Source: Oscillospiraceae bacterium | GTDB taxonomy: Bacteria; Bacillota; Clostridia; Saccharofermentanales; Saccharofermentanaceae | Assembly: GCA_902795955.1 (NCBI GenBank) | Contig: CADBNJ010000196.1 | Location: forward strand, 1 to 20,842 | Direction: 5' to 3' | Length of the DNA: 20,842 nucleotides | Shown: piece by piece, positions 1-7,442 of the stretch | Layout: every line of letters begins with the position of its first letter | Position numbering within the stretch: the stretch's first letter is position 1 | The notes under the pieces: generated by a model | What the model saw: the letters and a program-made list of their open reading frames with translations, nothing else | Database searches by the model: none | Told to the model about the DNA's origin: nothing | Position numbers and translations under genes: made by a program

Positions 1-212
1 AGTCTGTCATATGCATCATTCACCGCGATCTTCTCGGTTACGAACTCATTTGTCCATTTATCTGCCAGGCAATCGTATTCCGCAGAATCTTTATTGCCTC
101 CGAACAGGCTTCCGAACTTGCCGAGAGCATTGCTGCAGCCGGCAGTCAGTGCAAGGGAAAAGGCAGCCGTTACAAGGATGATTCCAAGAGATCTCAGTCG
201 TTTTGTTCTCAT
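1..212 (-). CDS. Lipoprotein, paralogue of the upstream gene (partial, cut by window edge)
   Basis: Read on the minus strand from an ATG at 212-210. A strong ribosome binding site (AGGAGGT) lies a few bases upstream, so the start is secure. Only the first 70 codons are in the window and the 3' end lies to the left. The protein begins with a basic, hydrophobic signal peptide ending in LTAGC, so Cys26 is the probable lipidated residue and the product should be anchored to the outer face of the membrane. After it comes a Gly/Ser/Asn linker and a segment YDCLADKWTNEFV that matches YDSLPEKWQNENV in the neighbouring lipoprotein (232-1194). The two are therefore tandem paralogues, separated by 19 bases and presumably co-transcribed. 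Function is unknown. By similarity to the neighbour it may be a DUF5104-like NTF2-fold lipoprotein, but the informative part is outside the window. Confidence 0.85.
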   Translation of the reverse strand, partial: MRTKRLRSLGIILVTAAFSLALTAGCSNALGKFGSLFGGNKDSAEYDCLADKWTNEFVTEKIAVNDAYDR

Positions 213-231
213 ATTTACCTCCTGCCTCAGA

Positions 232-1194
232 TCATCTGTCTTCGGGCTTAATATAGGGTACCAGAGGCTCATCGTAATACTGTCTGTCCTCATCGCATAC
301 ATATGCATCGATAATGTAACCGTCATCCGATAATGAGACGATATGTGCATAAAGCGGTTTGCCGTCATTTGACTTAAGCTCATAGTAGAAGTCATAACCG
401 TTCGAACTGTGCATCTTGAAAGTTGAATTAGGCTCGCCGATCGTCTTCCTGGCGATGCCGAGATCGCGGCTTTCCATCAGCACTTTGCGCATCTCATCTT
501 CAGTCAGCTTCGGGGAAGCTGTATCATTCCACAGGCGCGGAGTACCGTTTATCATTCTCGCCGACACTTCGCTGCTGCTCTTTATATCACACAAAAGACA
601 GATATCATCCTTGCTGTCAGGGTCTTTATTATATTCATCCAGAAAAACAGCACGCGCTTCGGTGTTCATCACGGTAAAATACGTCACGCCAACCTTATCG
701 GGTTCGTCTGTGTTCTCGTAGCAGAATCCCAGGTCGATGCGGTACCATTCTCCGTCGAAGGTCACTTCGGTATATGTGCTTGCATCCAGGACATTGTGCC
801 CGTAATTATACGATCCGCTGCCGGAACACCCGTGTGACTCTCGTTCAACACTGCCTAATCCCTTGGGGTATGCTTCAAGGAACTTATCGAGCGTGTCATC
901 AAATCCGGGGCTTGTCCTCAGCTCCTTCGTGAAGTTCGCGGCGAAAGCATCCCGGTCGCCTTTGTCGGCTGATTCAAGGAGGGACGCCATGGCTTCTTTG
1001 GCGGCAGCGGAATCTCTTACATTCTCGTTCTGCCACTTCTCGGGGAGGGAATCATAATTCTTATCATCGAAAGGGTTGAGCCCCTTAAAGACTCTGCCCA
1101 GGTTCTCGCCCAGGCGGTCATTCCTGCAGCCGGCGAGCGCAACGCAGCACATGATAAGCGAAATACTGATTATTAAATATAAATATCTCTTCAT
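232..1194 (-). CDS. Two-domain lipoprotein, DUF5104-like
   Basis: A 320-residue exported lipoprotein. The signal peptide ends in a clean lipobox LAGC with Cys23 as the lipidation site. Residues about 50-195 resemble DUF5104-type Firmicute lipoproteins with an NTF2-like fold: a predicted helix around KEAMASLLESADKGDRDAF, a middle block containing SYNYG, and the sequence ENTDEPDKVGVTYFTVMNTE, which fits the typical TENPDNVGL-like segment of that family. Residues about 220-310 have helix, then a GEPN turn, then YDFYYEL and a strand pair ending DGYIIDAY, a pattern reminiscent of small BamE/SmpA-like beta domains. This second assignment is weak. It is the first gene of a minus-strand unit with the paralogue at 1-212, and an extended -10 promoter lies just upstream (1235-1264). 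The ribosome binding site is poor. The biochemical role is unknown; a surface sensor or carrier role is only a guess. Confidence 0.85.
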   Translation of the reverse strand: MKRYLYLIISISLIMCCVALAGCRNDRLGENLGRVFKGLNPFDDKNYDSLPEKWQNENVRDSAAAKEAMASLLESADKGDRDAFAANFTKELRTSPGFDDTLDKFLEAYPKGLGSVERESHGCSGSGSYNYGHNVLDASTYTEVTFDGEWYRIDLGFCYENTDEPDKVGVTYFTVMNTEARAVFLDEYNKDPDSKDDICLLCDIKSSSEVSARMINGTPRLWNDTASPKLTEDEMRKVLMESRDLGIARKTIGEPNSTFKMHSSNGYDFYYELKSNDGKPLYAHIVSLSDDGYIIDAYVCDEDRQYYDEPLVPYIKPEDR

Positions 1195-1234
1195 ATAACC
1201 AACCTGATCCCATTAACCTTACACCGGCAAAGTG

Positions 1235-1264
1235 ATTATAGCATGTTTTTGATAAAAACCACAA
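1235..1264 (-). promoter_or_regulatory. Extended -10 promoter for the lipoprotein pair
   Basis: On the minus strand the sequence reads TTGTGG, an 18-base spacer, then TATAAT. TG stands one base before the -10 (TGCTATAAT), an extended -10 element. The -10 is a perfect consensus at 1240-1235; the -35 at 1264-1259 is weak. Transcription would start around 1228, giving a leader of about 35 bases before the ATG at 1194. The -35 is only 8 bases from the -35 of the opposite mraZ promoter. Confidence 0.6.
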
Positions 1265-1272
1265 AAAAACAC

Positions 1273-1301
1273 TTGCGTTAATCTAATGTTACGAATAAAA
1301 T
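1273..1301 (+). promoter_or_regulatory. Probable mraZ (dcw) promoter
   Basis: TTGCGT at 1273-1278, a 17-base spacer, and TAAAAT at 1296-1301 (five of six bases of the -10 consensus). The predicted start is near 1308, immediately before three 10-bp repeats that look like an MraZ operator. The leader to the mraZ ATG would be about 100 bases. This is the only reasonable sigma-A type promoter seen ahead of mraZ, so it probably drives the whole tightly packed cluster up to ftsQ. Confidence 0.55.
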
Positions 1302-1309
1302 ACAAATGT

Positions 1310-1339
1310 GTGGTGATTTGGGGAAATTTTGGGAAATAT
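1310..1339 (+). promoter_or_regulatory. Candidate MraZ operator (three 10-bp direct repeats)
   Basis: Three consecutive 10-base units, GTGGTGATTT, GGGGAAATTT and TGGGAAATAT, share GG at positions 3-4 followed by a purine and an AT-rich end. MraZ is known in other bacteria to bind short G-rich direct repeats (TGGGN with 5-base spacers in E. coli, that is a 10-base period) near its own promoter. The period, the G-rich core and the position just downstream of the predicted transcription start all fit repression of the dcw cluster by MraZ. Binding itself is inferred. Confidence 0.6.
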
Positions 1340-1408
1340 TTGTCACTAACGACCAGATATTAACAGAATTTCGACCGGAAAACAACAAAACATGCATGGA
1401 GCAGGTGA

Positions 1409-1840
1409 ATGGCACGGGACATTAAGAAGATTGATGCCAAGGGGAGGTTATTTGTTCCCACAAGGCAGAGAGACACCTTTGGAGACACTGTTGTGGTTAC
1501 CAACAGTCTCGACAGAGGGTATTTGTGTGTCTACACCGAGGACAGGTTTGATCGTATCAAGGAAGATACGAAGTCATGGAACGCAGTCGATGCCAAGACG
1601 AGAGTCATCAAGCGTGCGATCCTTGGCGAGGCTCTCTACACAAAGATCGATTCGCAGGGCAGGATAGCAGTATCCAACGAGCTGTGGGAGAAGATCGGAG
1701 CCAAGCCGGGTGACGAGATATGCATTTTCGATGAGGATGACAAGCTCGAGATCTGCACGAAGGCGTTCTACGATAACGAGAACCATGACTTAAGCGAGCT
1801 CGCCGGCATGGAGTCACAGTATTATGTCTCAAGTCTTTGA
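1409..1840 (+). CDS. mraZ: Transcriptional regulator MraZ
   Basis: A 143-residue MraZ, the conserved first gene of the dcw cluster. It consists of two tandem SpoVT/AbrB-like half-barrels, each with the family's DxxxR DNA-contact motif: IDAKGR at residues 8-13 and IDSQGR at 80-85. Known MraZ proteins form rings of several subunits and bind G-rich direct repeats upstream of their own gene, often repressing the cluster. Three such repeats are seen at 1310-1339. The ATG at 1409 is preceded by a GGAGCAGGTG ribosome binding site. The 3' end overlaps the start of rsmH by 17 bases, so the two are likely translationally coupled. Length is normal for the family and no key residue appears to be missing. 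Confidence 0.95.
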   Translation: MARDIKKIDAKGRLFVPTRQRDTFGDTVVVTNSLDRGYLCVYTEDRFDRIKEDTKSWNAVDAKTRVIKRAILGEALYTKIDSQGRIAVSNELWEKIGAKPGDEICIFDEDDKLEICTKAFYDNENHDLSELAGMESQYYVSSL

Positions 1841-2771
1841 GCATATACCGGTACTCTTTGACGAGTGCATGGAAGGTCTGTGCATTAAGCCTGACGGCTG
1901 TTACATCGACTGTACGGCCGGAGGAGGAGGGCACAGCAGCGGCATAGCTGCGAGGCTTGGCAAAGGCGGAATGCTTATCTCGGTAGATAAGGATGACGAG
2001 GCTTTGGCGGCCTGCGGGGAGAAGATAAAGCTTTTCCCCGGGATCAACTGGCGGACAGTCAGATCGGATTTTGCGGACATCGGCGATGTGGCGGAATCAT
2101 TGAACCTTGAGGGAGCAGACGGAATACTTGCCGACCTCGGAGTGTCATCGCATCAGATAGACACGCCGGAGCGCGGATTCTCGTATGCGTCGGAGGGACC
2201 TCTCGACATGAGGATGGACCGGACGAGGACGCTTACGGCTGAGAAGATAGTGAATACGTACAGTGAAGATAAGCTGGCAGACATCTTTCACCTGTATGGT
2301 GAGGAGCGCTTCAGCAGGAGGATCGCGGCAGGTATCGTAAGAGACAGGAGAATTGAGCCGTTCACAAGCACCCTGCAGCTTGCGGGCAAGATCGCCTCAT
2401 ATATGCCGGGACACGGCAGGGGAGAGGATCAGCATCCGGCCAGGAGATGCTTTCAGGCACTCCGCATAGAGGTGAACGGTGAGCTTGACGGGCTTAACAG
2501 CATGCTGGATTCCGGTATCGGGATCCTCAAGAACGGCGGAAGGATGTGCATCATCACTTTCCATTCGCTGGAGGACCGTATAGTCAAGGACAAGTTCAAG
2601 ACTTGGGAGAATCCGTGCACCTGTCCCAAAGATTTTCCGGTCTGCGTATGCGGCAGGAAGCCGCTCGGTAAAGTGATAACAAGAAAGCCGGTGACAGCAT
2701 CGGCTGAAGAGATAAAGAGCAACAGAAGAGCACACAGCTGCAAGCTGCGCATCTTTGAGAAGAGAGCTTAA
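1824..2771 (+). CDS. rsmH: 16S rRNA (cytosine-1402-N4)-methyltransferase RsmH (MraW)
   Basis: A 315-residue SAM-dependent methyltransferase that N4-methylates C1402 in the P-site region of 16S rRNA. The N-terminus carries HIPVL and the SAM-binding DCTAGGGGHS loop (residues 29-38), followed by the acidic end of strand 2 (DKDDEAL). Further family signatures are DLGVSSHQID, RGFSY, GPLDMRMD, HPARRCFQALRIEVN, ITFHSLEDRIVK and the C-terminal RAHSCKLRIFEK. The helical insert between the catalytic half-sites is present and length is normal. The ATG at 1824 lies inside mraZ with GGAG about 10 bases upstream. Position directly after mraZ is the standard dcw order. Confidence 0.97.
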   Translation: MSQVFEHIPVLFDECMEGLCIKPDGCYIDCTAGGGGHSSGIAARLGKGGMLISVDKDDEALAACGEKIKLFPGINWRTVRSDFADIGDVAESLNLEGADGILADLGVSSHQIDTPERGFSYASEGPLDMRMDRTRTLTAEKIVNTYSEDKLADIFHLYGEERFSRRIAAGIVRDRRIEPFTSTLQLAGKIASYMPGHGRGEDQHPARRCFQALRIEVNGELDGLNSMLDSGIGILKNGGRMCIITFHSLEDRIVKDKFKTWENPCTCPKDFPVCVCGRKPLGKVITRKPVTASAEEIKSNRRAHSCKLRIFEKRA

Positions 2772-2792
2772 GAAAGGGGGAGCCTGAGGCAA

Positions 2793-3491
2793 GTGGCAGT
2801 TAAGGAACGCCGTCAGATGAGGAACGGTGGAAGGAGCAGGCAGGACAAGGTCCTCGATGAAGTTATCAACACCCGTAAGGATGTTTATATTCTTAATAAC
2901 GATAATCACGTGATCAGGGAAGACAAGAACCCCGATCTTAGCGAATACAGCATTGAACACCTTCCCGGACAAGGGAAATTTATGTCGCGCGAAGACGTTG
3001 ACCGCAATACGGAGAAGTTCAGGGAACACCTTGAGGAGGAATTCTCAAAGGCAGTTGCTCATGAGCAGCACCGTAAAGCCCGCAAGCTTACCGGCAGAAG
3101 GATCTTCGAGACAGTCGTCGTGCTCCTTCTCGTCGTCTTTGTATCAGCTCTTCTTATCCTTATGATGTATCCTCAGACACAGCTCGCCGAGATGAGCCGT
3201 GACAACGCTGCAGCCAAGGAAAGGATCGCAGATCTCAAGAACGAGATCCTCGATGCTGAGGAAGAGGCTAACGGCGTATCAGACATGGACCGCATAAGAG
3301 CTCAGGCACTTGCACTTGGCATGCAGGATCCCACCCAGAATCAGGTGGTAAATCTTCCCATCCCGCGCAACGATTCACTCAAGACGATAGTATCTTATGA
3401 TGCATACGGAATAAGCGAAGAAGCACTCGACAGTGCTGTCGCAAGCCTCACTGACTACTACAGGGCTCACCATTCCGGCAATGGCAACTGA
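2793..3491 (+). CDS. ftsL: FtsL-like cell division protein with long cytoplasmic extension
   Basis: Starts at a GTG (2793) with AAAGGGGGA upstream. The 232 residues form a bitopic membrane protein: a highly charged cytoplasmic part (about 1-103), one membrane helix (about 105-126), a heptad-like extracytoplasmic coiled coil (about 128-160), and DMDRIRAQALALGM near 164-177 followed by QNQVVNL. This last pattern is the usual FtsL ending (D-x-x-RI, A-x-x-LGM, Q-x-V-x-L). FtsL forms a complex with DivIB/FtsQ and DivIC/FtsB that activates the septal SEDS-PBP pair. Position between rsmH and the class B PBP supports the assignment. The family is normally about 100-130 residues; here roughly 100 extra residues sit in the cytoplasm. 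Sequence identity within the family is always low, so the name rests on architecture and context. Confidence 0.85.
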   Translation: MAVKERRQMRNGGRSRQDKVLDEVINTRKDVYILNNDNHVIREDKNPDLSEYSIEHLPGQGKFMSREDVDRNTEKFREHLEEEFSKAVAHEQHRKARKLTGRRIFETVVVLLLVVFVSALLILMMYPQTQLAEMSRDNAAAKERIADLKNEILDAEEEANGVSDMDRIRAQALALGMQDPTQNQVVNLPIPRNDSLKTIVSYDAYGISEEALDSAVASLTDYYRAHHSGNGN

Positions 3492-3503
3492 CGGCGGTGT
3501 TAG

Positions 3504-5933
3504 ATGAGCGATCACGTAGATAAAGGTCTGTTCAGATCGCTGCGGTACAAGCCACACAGCGACAAGTGGTCCCGTTTAATGCCCATCGGAGTATTCTGCG
3601 TGGCACTTGTTCTTGCAGTATATGAGATCTGGCAGCTGTATGTTACGACGGTCCTTAATTACGATCAGTACGCCAAGGCGGCGTCCTCACAGCAGTGGAG
3701 ACTCGTCACATCTTCCTCCGACCGCGGACAGATATATGATGCGAACGGAATTGCTCTCGCTTCCAATTCATACGATTATACCGTGGTATGCACACCGAGA
3801 ATGGTCGTGTCCAAGACACTGGACAGAGAGGCGATAATCAAGGGCTTTATCAGCATATTGGGAGTTACATACGAGAAGATGGATTCCATCTTGCCGGTGG
3901 ATCCCAAGGACGGGTCTGATCCGAGGGTCAAGATAGGCGGATGCGATGTCTGCAAGAATGTTCCGGCCGACAAGCGCGACGAACTGGAGAAGTTCCTTAA
4001 GGATAATAAGATCGGAGGCGTATCTTTTGTTGCCGTTCCCCAGAGATATTATAACTACGGAAGTCTTGCTTCCCAGGTAATAGGATATGCCCGTAATGAC
4101 GGAACGGCCGTCAAGGGGCTCTATGGTCTTGAGGCATACTATAACGATACTTTGTCGGGCAAGAACGGATACAGGTATTCCGAGGTGGATGAGAAGACGG
4201 GAGGCGTTCTCCCGTATTCGGCTGAGACCAGAGAGCCTGCCGTCAACGGTTACAACCTCGTGCTCAATATAGATGTAAGCATTCAGAGGATCGCGGAAGC
4301 AGCCTGCAGGAGCGCTTACGAGAAATACAAGCCGAGAGACGGCATTACGGCGATCGTTATGGACCCGTATACAGGGGCTATCTATGCGATGGTGTCACTG
4401 CCGGACTACGATCTCAATGATCCTTACGGAATGCCTTACGGAATGGATGAGGCGACGTGGAAGGGAATGAACAACAATCAGCAGGTGCAGTATATAATGG
4501 CAAACTGCTGGCGCAACAGGTGCGTATCTGATACATATGAGCCCGGCTCCACGTTCAAGGCACTTACGACGTGTATTGCTTTCGAGGAGAATCTGTCGCA
4601 TGAGGGTGAGTTGTTCTCTGACGCACCGATGGCTGTATCGAGCGATTACAAGATCTCGTGCTGGCTCCAGAAATCCAAGAATTACAATCACGGCACCGAG
4701 ACTCTCAAGCAGGCTTTCCAGTACTCATGTAACCCCGTATTTGCACAGCTTGCCCAGAGGATAGGATTATCGAGATACTACAGTTATGTGCGTATGCTCG
4801 GATTCTACAATACGACCGGAATCGACCTTCCTGCGGAGGGTAAAGGCATATTCCACAGCAATCCGAAGAAGATCGACCTGTCGGTTCTGTCCTATGGTGA
4901 GTCTTCGACGGTTACGCCCATCCAGCTTATCATGTCATATTGCGCTATCATCAACGGAGGCGATCTTCTCGTTCCGCATATCGTAAAGAGCGTTACGGAC
5001 AGTGAAGGCAACATAATCGATGAGATAGAGCCGGAAGTAATCAGAACCGTCTTCTCTGACTCAACGTGCAGAAGAGTACGTAAGCTCCTTGAAGCCGTTG
5101 TCATGGACGGTACCGGTACCGCAGGTCAGGTTCCGGGATACTCGGTCGCAGGCAAGACATCCACATCAACGATAGAGACGGGAGAACTTAAGGGTTCACA
5201 CGTGCTGTCGTTCTCCTGCTATGCACCGTCTTACGATCCGAAGATCGCCGTCCTCGTGGTGCTCAACAAGCCTGAGGATGATTCCGTAGGTTCCTCTGCC
5301 CCTGCATCCACTGCGGCGGAGATCGTTGCGGGAACATTGAATTACATGGGCGTCCCGAGAAGATTCTCCGAAGAAGAGTATAATAAGATGCTTAAGAAGT
5401 ATTTCGTTCAGTATGTCATTGACAAGAATGCCGCTGATGCATCGTCACAGATATCGATCAACGGTCAGACACCTGTCTACGGCACGTCAGACATGACGTC
5501 TGATACAATTATAGGATGGACATATCCTACATACAGGGAGAAGCTGTATACAACGGGAGTCGTCGTCCTCTATCCTGAACAGGTCACGGAGGATAAGATG
5601 CTCAAGACGTCAGTGCCGAATATGTACGGTATGACGGCGATCGAATGCATCGAGGCGTGCAAACAGGCCAATCTGAACTGTGAGATAACGGGAGATGCCA
5701 CAGGTGTATGCCTTGAACAGGAGACCGCTATGGGCACACGTGTTCCGGCGGGCCAGATCATTAAGGTGACAATGGGAAGCGCCGACAAGCTGGATCCGGC
5801 CGGCAATAAGCCTAAGCCCACGCCGACGCCGAAGCCGTCAGGCAGTGACAATGATGACAGGAATACTAACGGTTCAAATACCGACGATGAGGATGGTGTC
5901 GTCCGCGACAATGAAGGTACAGGGGGAAACTGA
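3504..5933 (+). CDS. Class B penicillin-binding protein (FtsI/PbpB/SpoVD type) with PASTA domain
   Basis: An 809-residue septal peptidoglycan transpeptidase. A membrane anchor lies near residues 25-47, then the PBP dimerisation region starts with DRGQIYDANG. In the transpeptidase domain the nucleophile box is EPGSTFK (Ser349, Lys352), the second box is SCN (Ser408, Asn410), and the third box is Lys551-Thr-Ser, KTS instead of the usual KTG. A single PASTA domain follows (about 703-765: SVPNMYGMTAIECIEACKQA), then a Pro/Lys, Asp/Asn-rich tail of about 45 residues. One PASTA domain after the catalytic domain resembles SpoVD, but vegetative septal PBPs also carry PASTA domains, so sporulation use cannot be decided. 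It follows ftsL by 12 bases and precedes murE by 3. It should pair with the SEDS polymerase encoded at 7435. Confidence 0.93.
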   Translation: MSDHVDKGLFRSLRYKPHSDKWSRLMPIGVFCVALVLAVYEIWQLYVTTVLNYDQYAKAASSQQWRLVTSSSDRGQIYDANGIALASNSYDYTVVCTPRMVVSKTLDREAIIKGFISILGVTYEKMDSILPVDPKDGSDPRVKIGGCDVCKNVPADKRDELEKFLKDNKIGGVSFVAVPQRYYNYGSLASQVIGYARNDGTAVKGLYGLEAYYNDTLSGKNGYRYSEVDEKTGGVLPYSAETREPAVNGYNLVLNIDVSIQRIAEAACRSAYEKYKPRDGITAIVMDPYTGAIYAMVSLPDYDLNDPYGMPYGMDEATWKGMNNNQQVQYIMANCWRNRCVSDTYEPGSTFKALTTCIAFEENLSHEGELFSDAPMAVSSDYKISCWLQKSKNYNHGTETLKQAFQYSCNPVFAQLAQRIGLSRYYSYVRMLGFYNTTGIDLPAEGKGIFHSNPKKIDLSVLSYGESSTVTPIQLIMSYCAIINGGDLLVPHIVKSVTDSEGNIIDEIEPEVIRTVFSDSTCRRVRKLLEAVVMDGTGTAGQVPGYSVAGKTSTSTIETGELKGSHVLSFSCYAPSYDPKIAVLVVLNKPEDDSVGSSAPASTAAEIVAGTLNYMGVPRRFSEEEYNKMLKKYFVQYVIDKNAADASSQISINGQTPVYGTSDMTSDTIIGWTYPTYREKLYTTGVVVLYPEQVTEDKMLKTSVPNMYGMTAIECIEACKQANLNCEITGDATGVCLEQETAMGTRVPAGQIIKVTMGSADKLDPAGNKPKPTPTPKPSGSDNDDRNTNGSNTDDEDGVVRDNEGTGGN

Positions 5934-5936
5934 TAT

Positions 5937-7442
5937 ATGAGAACAAGACTTGAAGATCTGCTCAAGGATACTAAATACAGGCTGATATGCGGAGGTCTTG
6001 ATACTGAGACGGGGGACATAATCTGGGATTCGCGTGAGGTCAAGGAGGGGGATGTCTTTGTTGCCGTTATCGGAAGGGTGGACGGAACAAAATATGTACC
6101 TTCGTCGATAGATTCAGGCGCCTCTGTAATAGTTATAGATGAACATCAATCTATATACACCGATGACGGGTTGAAGGCGCTCGCTGCCCCAAAGGGCATT
6201 GCAGTTGTAGAACTGCCTGACAGCCGCAGAGGCCTCGGCATACTGGCAGCCAATAAATTCAACCATCCCGAGAGATCACTCGAGCTGTACGGTGTAACCG
6301 GAACGAAGGGGAAGACCACATCGGCTTTTATGCTCCACATGATACTTCAGAGGGCGGGACGTATGCCGGGACTTATGGGTACCGCGGGCACCATAATGGG
6401 CGATAAGAGAGTTCATACGGAATATACGACATCAGAGGCCCCTCTTACTTACAAATTTATGGGCGAGCTCCGTGACAACGGCTACGACAGCTTCGTGATG
6501 GAGGCGTCCTCGCTCGGCCTCAAGCTCGAAAGAGATTACGGACTTCACTACAAAGCAGGCTGCTTCACCAACTTCTTCAGGGATCATGTGGGAGGGATCG
6601 AGCATCCTGATGAAGAGGATTATTTCCGGAGCAAACTGATAATATTCGATCACAGCGATTACGGTGTGGTCAACCTTGACTGCAGCAGAGCAGATGAGGT
6701 CTGTGAATATGCTTCAGCAAGATGCCATGTCGTAACTTACTCTATTACAGATGAGAGAGCTGATCTGAGGGCAACTGACATGGTGCGCTGCATCAAAGAC
6801 GGTGTAAGCGGCACAACATTCACGCTTGTGATCGGGGATGACAGATATACCGTATTTGTTCCGATCCCGGGAATTTTCAATGTGTATAATGCACTGTGTG
6901 CTTTGAGCTGTGCTCATATTGCCGGGATCGATATGAACGTGGCGGCCGAAGCTGTGGGATTCGTCAGGGTTCCCGGAAGGCTTGAGCCTGTTCACAACGA
7001 TAAAGGCATCAACGTTCTGGTCGATTATGCTCATAACGGTGAATCACTGGCCAGTGCGATCGGTACGGTAAGGGAATTTACGAAGGGTAAGGTGATAACT
7101 GTTTTCGGTGCGGGCGGTGAGCGTCCGGCCGAGAGGCGGTGGGATATGGGAAGAATATCGGGTGAGATGTCGGATTACTCCATAATCACAACGGATAATC
7201 CGAGGGCAGAAGATCCGATAAAGATAATTGACGAGATATTGGAAGGCATCGATCAGACTGACGGTCTTTACGAGTCCATACCGGACAGAAGAACGGCGAT
7301 ACTCAGGGGACTGAGTCTTGCTGTGGAAGGCGACACGGTACTCATTGCCGGAAGAGGCCATGAGGATTTTCAGGATATTGGCGGCAAAATAGTCTATCTG
7401 GATGACCGCGATGTAGCAAAGGAGTTCTTCGCAAATGAGTGA
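5937..7442 (+). CDS. murE: UDP-N-acetylmuramoyl-tripeptide synthetase MurE (probably mDAP-adding)
   Basis: A 501-residue cytoplasmic Mur ligase that adds the third stem-peptide residue to UDP-MurNAc-L-Ala-D-Glu using ATP. The N-terminal UDP-binding domain carries WDSREVKEGDVFVA. The ATP loop is TGTKGKTT (residues 121-128), and later come EASSLGL, NFFRDH and the C-terminal VPGRLEPV, DYAHNGESL and AGRGHEDFQ. DNPR (420-423) is the signature contacting the carboxylate of meso-diaminopimelate, so mDAP is the likely substrate. However, GTKGKT and HNGES are more like streptococcal lysine-type MurE than the usual GTNGKT and HTPDS, a mixed signature. Start: AGGGGGA lies just before the ATG, 3 bases after the PBP stop. 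It overlaps the next gene by 8 bases. Confidence 0.93.
   Translation: MRTRLEDLLKDTKYRLICGGLDTETGDIIWDSREVKEGDVFVAVIGRVDGTKYVPSSIDSGASVIVIDEHQSIYTDDGLKALAAPKGIAVVELPDSRRGLGILAANKFNHPERSLELYGVTGTKGKTTSAFMLHMILQRAGRMPGLMGTAGTIMGDKRVHTEYTTSEAPLTYKFMGELRDNGYDSFVMEASSLGLKLERDYGLHYKAGCFTNFFRDHVGGIEHPDEEDYFRSKLIIFDHSDYGVVNLDCSRADEVCEYASARCHVVTYSITDERADLRATDMVRCIKDGVSGTTFTLVIGDDRYTVFVPIPGIFNVYNALCALSCAHIAGIDMNVAAEAVGFVRVPGRLEPVHNDKGINVLVDYAHNGESLASAIGTVREFTKGKVITVFGAGGERPAERRWDMGRISGEMSDYSIITTDNPRAEDPIKIIDEILEGIDQTDGLYESIPDRRTAILRGLSLAVEGDTVLIAGRGHEDFQDIGGKIVYLDDRDVAKEFFANE

Noticed and set aside
2397..3029. Minus-strand open frame of 210 codons opposite rsmH and ftsL
   Set aside because: No ribosome binding site or domain, and both plus-strand genes are well supported.
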